Part shown: piece by piece, positions 63,707-64,000 of the stretch
How the letters are laid out: every line of letters begins with the position of its first letter
How positions within the stretch are numbered: the first letter of the stretch is position 1
Assembly: GCA_902621855.1 (NCBI GenBank)
Contig: CACNNQ010000003.1
Span: 62,001 to 126,000, forward strand
Length of the DNA stretch: 64,000 bases
Direction: 5' to 3'
DNA from: an uncultured Alphaproteobacteria bacterium
Lineage (GTDB): Bacteria > Pseudomonadota > Alphaproteobacteria > HIMB59 > GCA-002718135
The notes under the pieces: model-generated
Seen by the model: only the letters and a program-made list of their open reading frames with translations
What the model was told of the DNA's origin: nothing
Databases searched by the model: none
Position numbers and translations under genes: made by a program

Positions 63707-64000
63707 ATGAATTCATTAAATGAAAATATAAGACCTTATCAAAGCTGTTCTAAATCAGTCTTCTTAATTTTAGGAATTATATTTATTAGTTGGATTTCAT
63801 TATTCTCTATTTTTCTTATTGTACAAGGTGCATGGCCTGTATCTATATTTCTTGGACTTGAATATCTGATAATTTTTTATTTAATCCGTTTATATTTCAA
63901 AGAAAAAAATATTAAGGATGAAATTAACATTAATCAAAAAGAAATATCTATAAGAAAATATAAAGGTGATAAACTTTTACATTCATCTAAATATAATACT
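63707..64000 (+). CDS. DUF2244 membrane protein (3-prime end beyond window)
   Basis: The first 98 codons of a gene cut by the window edge. Two hydrophobic segments (about residues 16-40 and 44-64) enclose VQGAWPVSIFLGLEYLIIFYLIRLYFKE, which is the DUF2244 core pattern of GAWPV, F-x-GL and a following E-rich strand. Family members are small inner-membrane proteins of unknown function, common in Alphaproteobacteria, often near cytochrome oxidase genes. The start ATG at 63707 is the first in frame. Confidence 0.75.
   Translation, partial: MNSLNENIRPYQSCSKSVFLILGIIFISWISLFSIFLIVQGAWPVSIFLGLEYLIIFYLIRLYFKEKNIKDEININQKEISIRKYKGDKLLHSSKYNT

Overview
The window looks like a contiguous piece of a small, AT-rich, densely packed alphaproteobacterial chromosome, most likely from a marine oligotroph. 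Two adjacent small genes point to Alphaproteobacteria: an NDUFS6-type CHCC zinc-finger protein and a TIGR02300 (FYDLN acid) protein. Many solute-binding proteins, very short spacers and frequent 1-40 base gene overlaps fit a streamlined plankton lineage; the SAR11-like HIMB59/AEGEAN-169 type is a plausible guess that I cannot confirm without a tree. No rRNA, tRNA, insertion sequence, phage or CRISPR array was recognised. No gap between genes exceeds 300 bases; the largest are 63498-63706 (about 209 bases), 33214-33410 (197) and 16073-16248 (176), none with a recognisable gene.

1-19.2 kb is a phosphorus-acquisition island. It opens with a DUF47 regulator and a Pit phosphate permease, then a dual-specificity phosphatase-like gene and a PhnZ-like di-iron HD oxygenase. 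PhnW, PhnY and PhnA form a complete route from 2-aminoethylphosphonate (AEP) through phosphonoacetaldehyde and phosphonoacetate to acetate and phosphate. Two CUT1/Ugp-type ABC importers are interleaved with these genes. One has its ATPase and permeases divergent from phnA-phnY and its binding protein just downstream of phnY. The other lacks an ATPase and is divergent from a GpdQ-like phosphodiesterase. Between them lies a tight three-gene operon (MetE-core-like methyltransferase, PhpC-like iron alcohol dehydrogenase, Rossmann methyltransferase-like protein), and an AllA-like cupin follows phnW. These last genes are the best candidates for undescribed biology.

19.2-33.2 kb carries transport and periplasmic functions: an EamA permease, the two small zinc proteins, an MFS permease, MsrPQ methionine sulfoxide reductase with a cytochrome c, an orphan YejA-type peptide-binding protein, a second EamA permease, adenosine kinase and adenosine deaminase as convergent overlapping genes, an M48 lipoprotein protease, and an FbpABC/FutABC ferric importer split over two strands.

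33.2-39.8 kb holds an Hsp20 gene with a convincing sigma-32 promoter, a cdd-punA-deoA nucleoside salvage operon with an O-methyltransferase, and a DUF1501/DUF1800 pair. 39.8-44.5 kb is a strikingly AT-rich, fully overlapping pabB-pabA-pabC-folP-folB-folK operon facing a diverged TrpF-like gene. 44.6-53 kb has housekeeping genes (cysS, thrS, hemB, hisI, ribA), a DUF985 cupin and katG. 53-59.5 kb has a pseudoazurin-like cupredoxin, two small proteins, a BMP-type nucleoside ABC importer and upp. The window ends with a lipoprotein, a full-length pyruvate carboxylase and the start of a DUF2244 membrane protein.

Taken together, the cell appears able to take up phosphate, phosphonates, possibly glycerophosphodiesters, and nucleosides, recovering P, N and C from each. 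Transporter hairpins between binding-protein and membrane-component genes suggest differential expression within operons.
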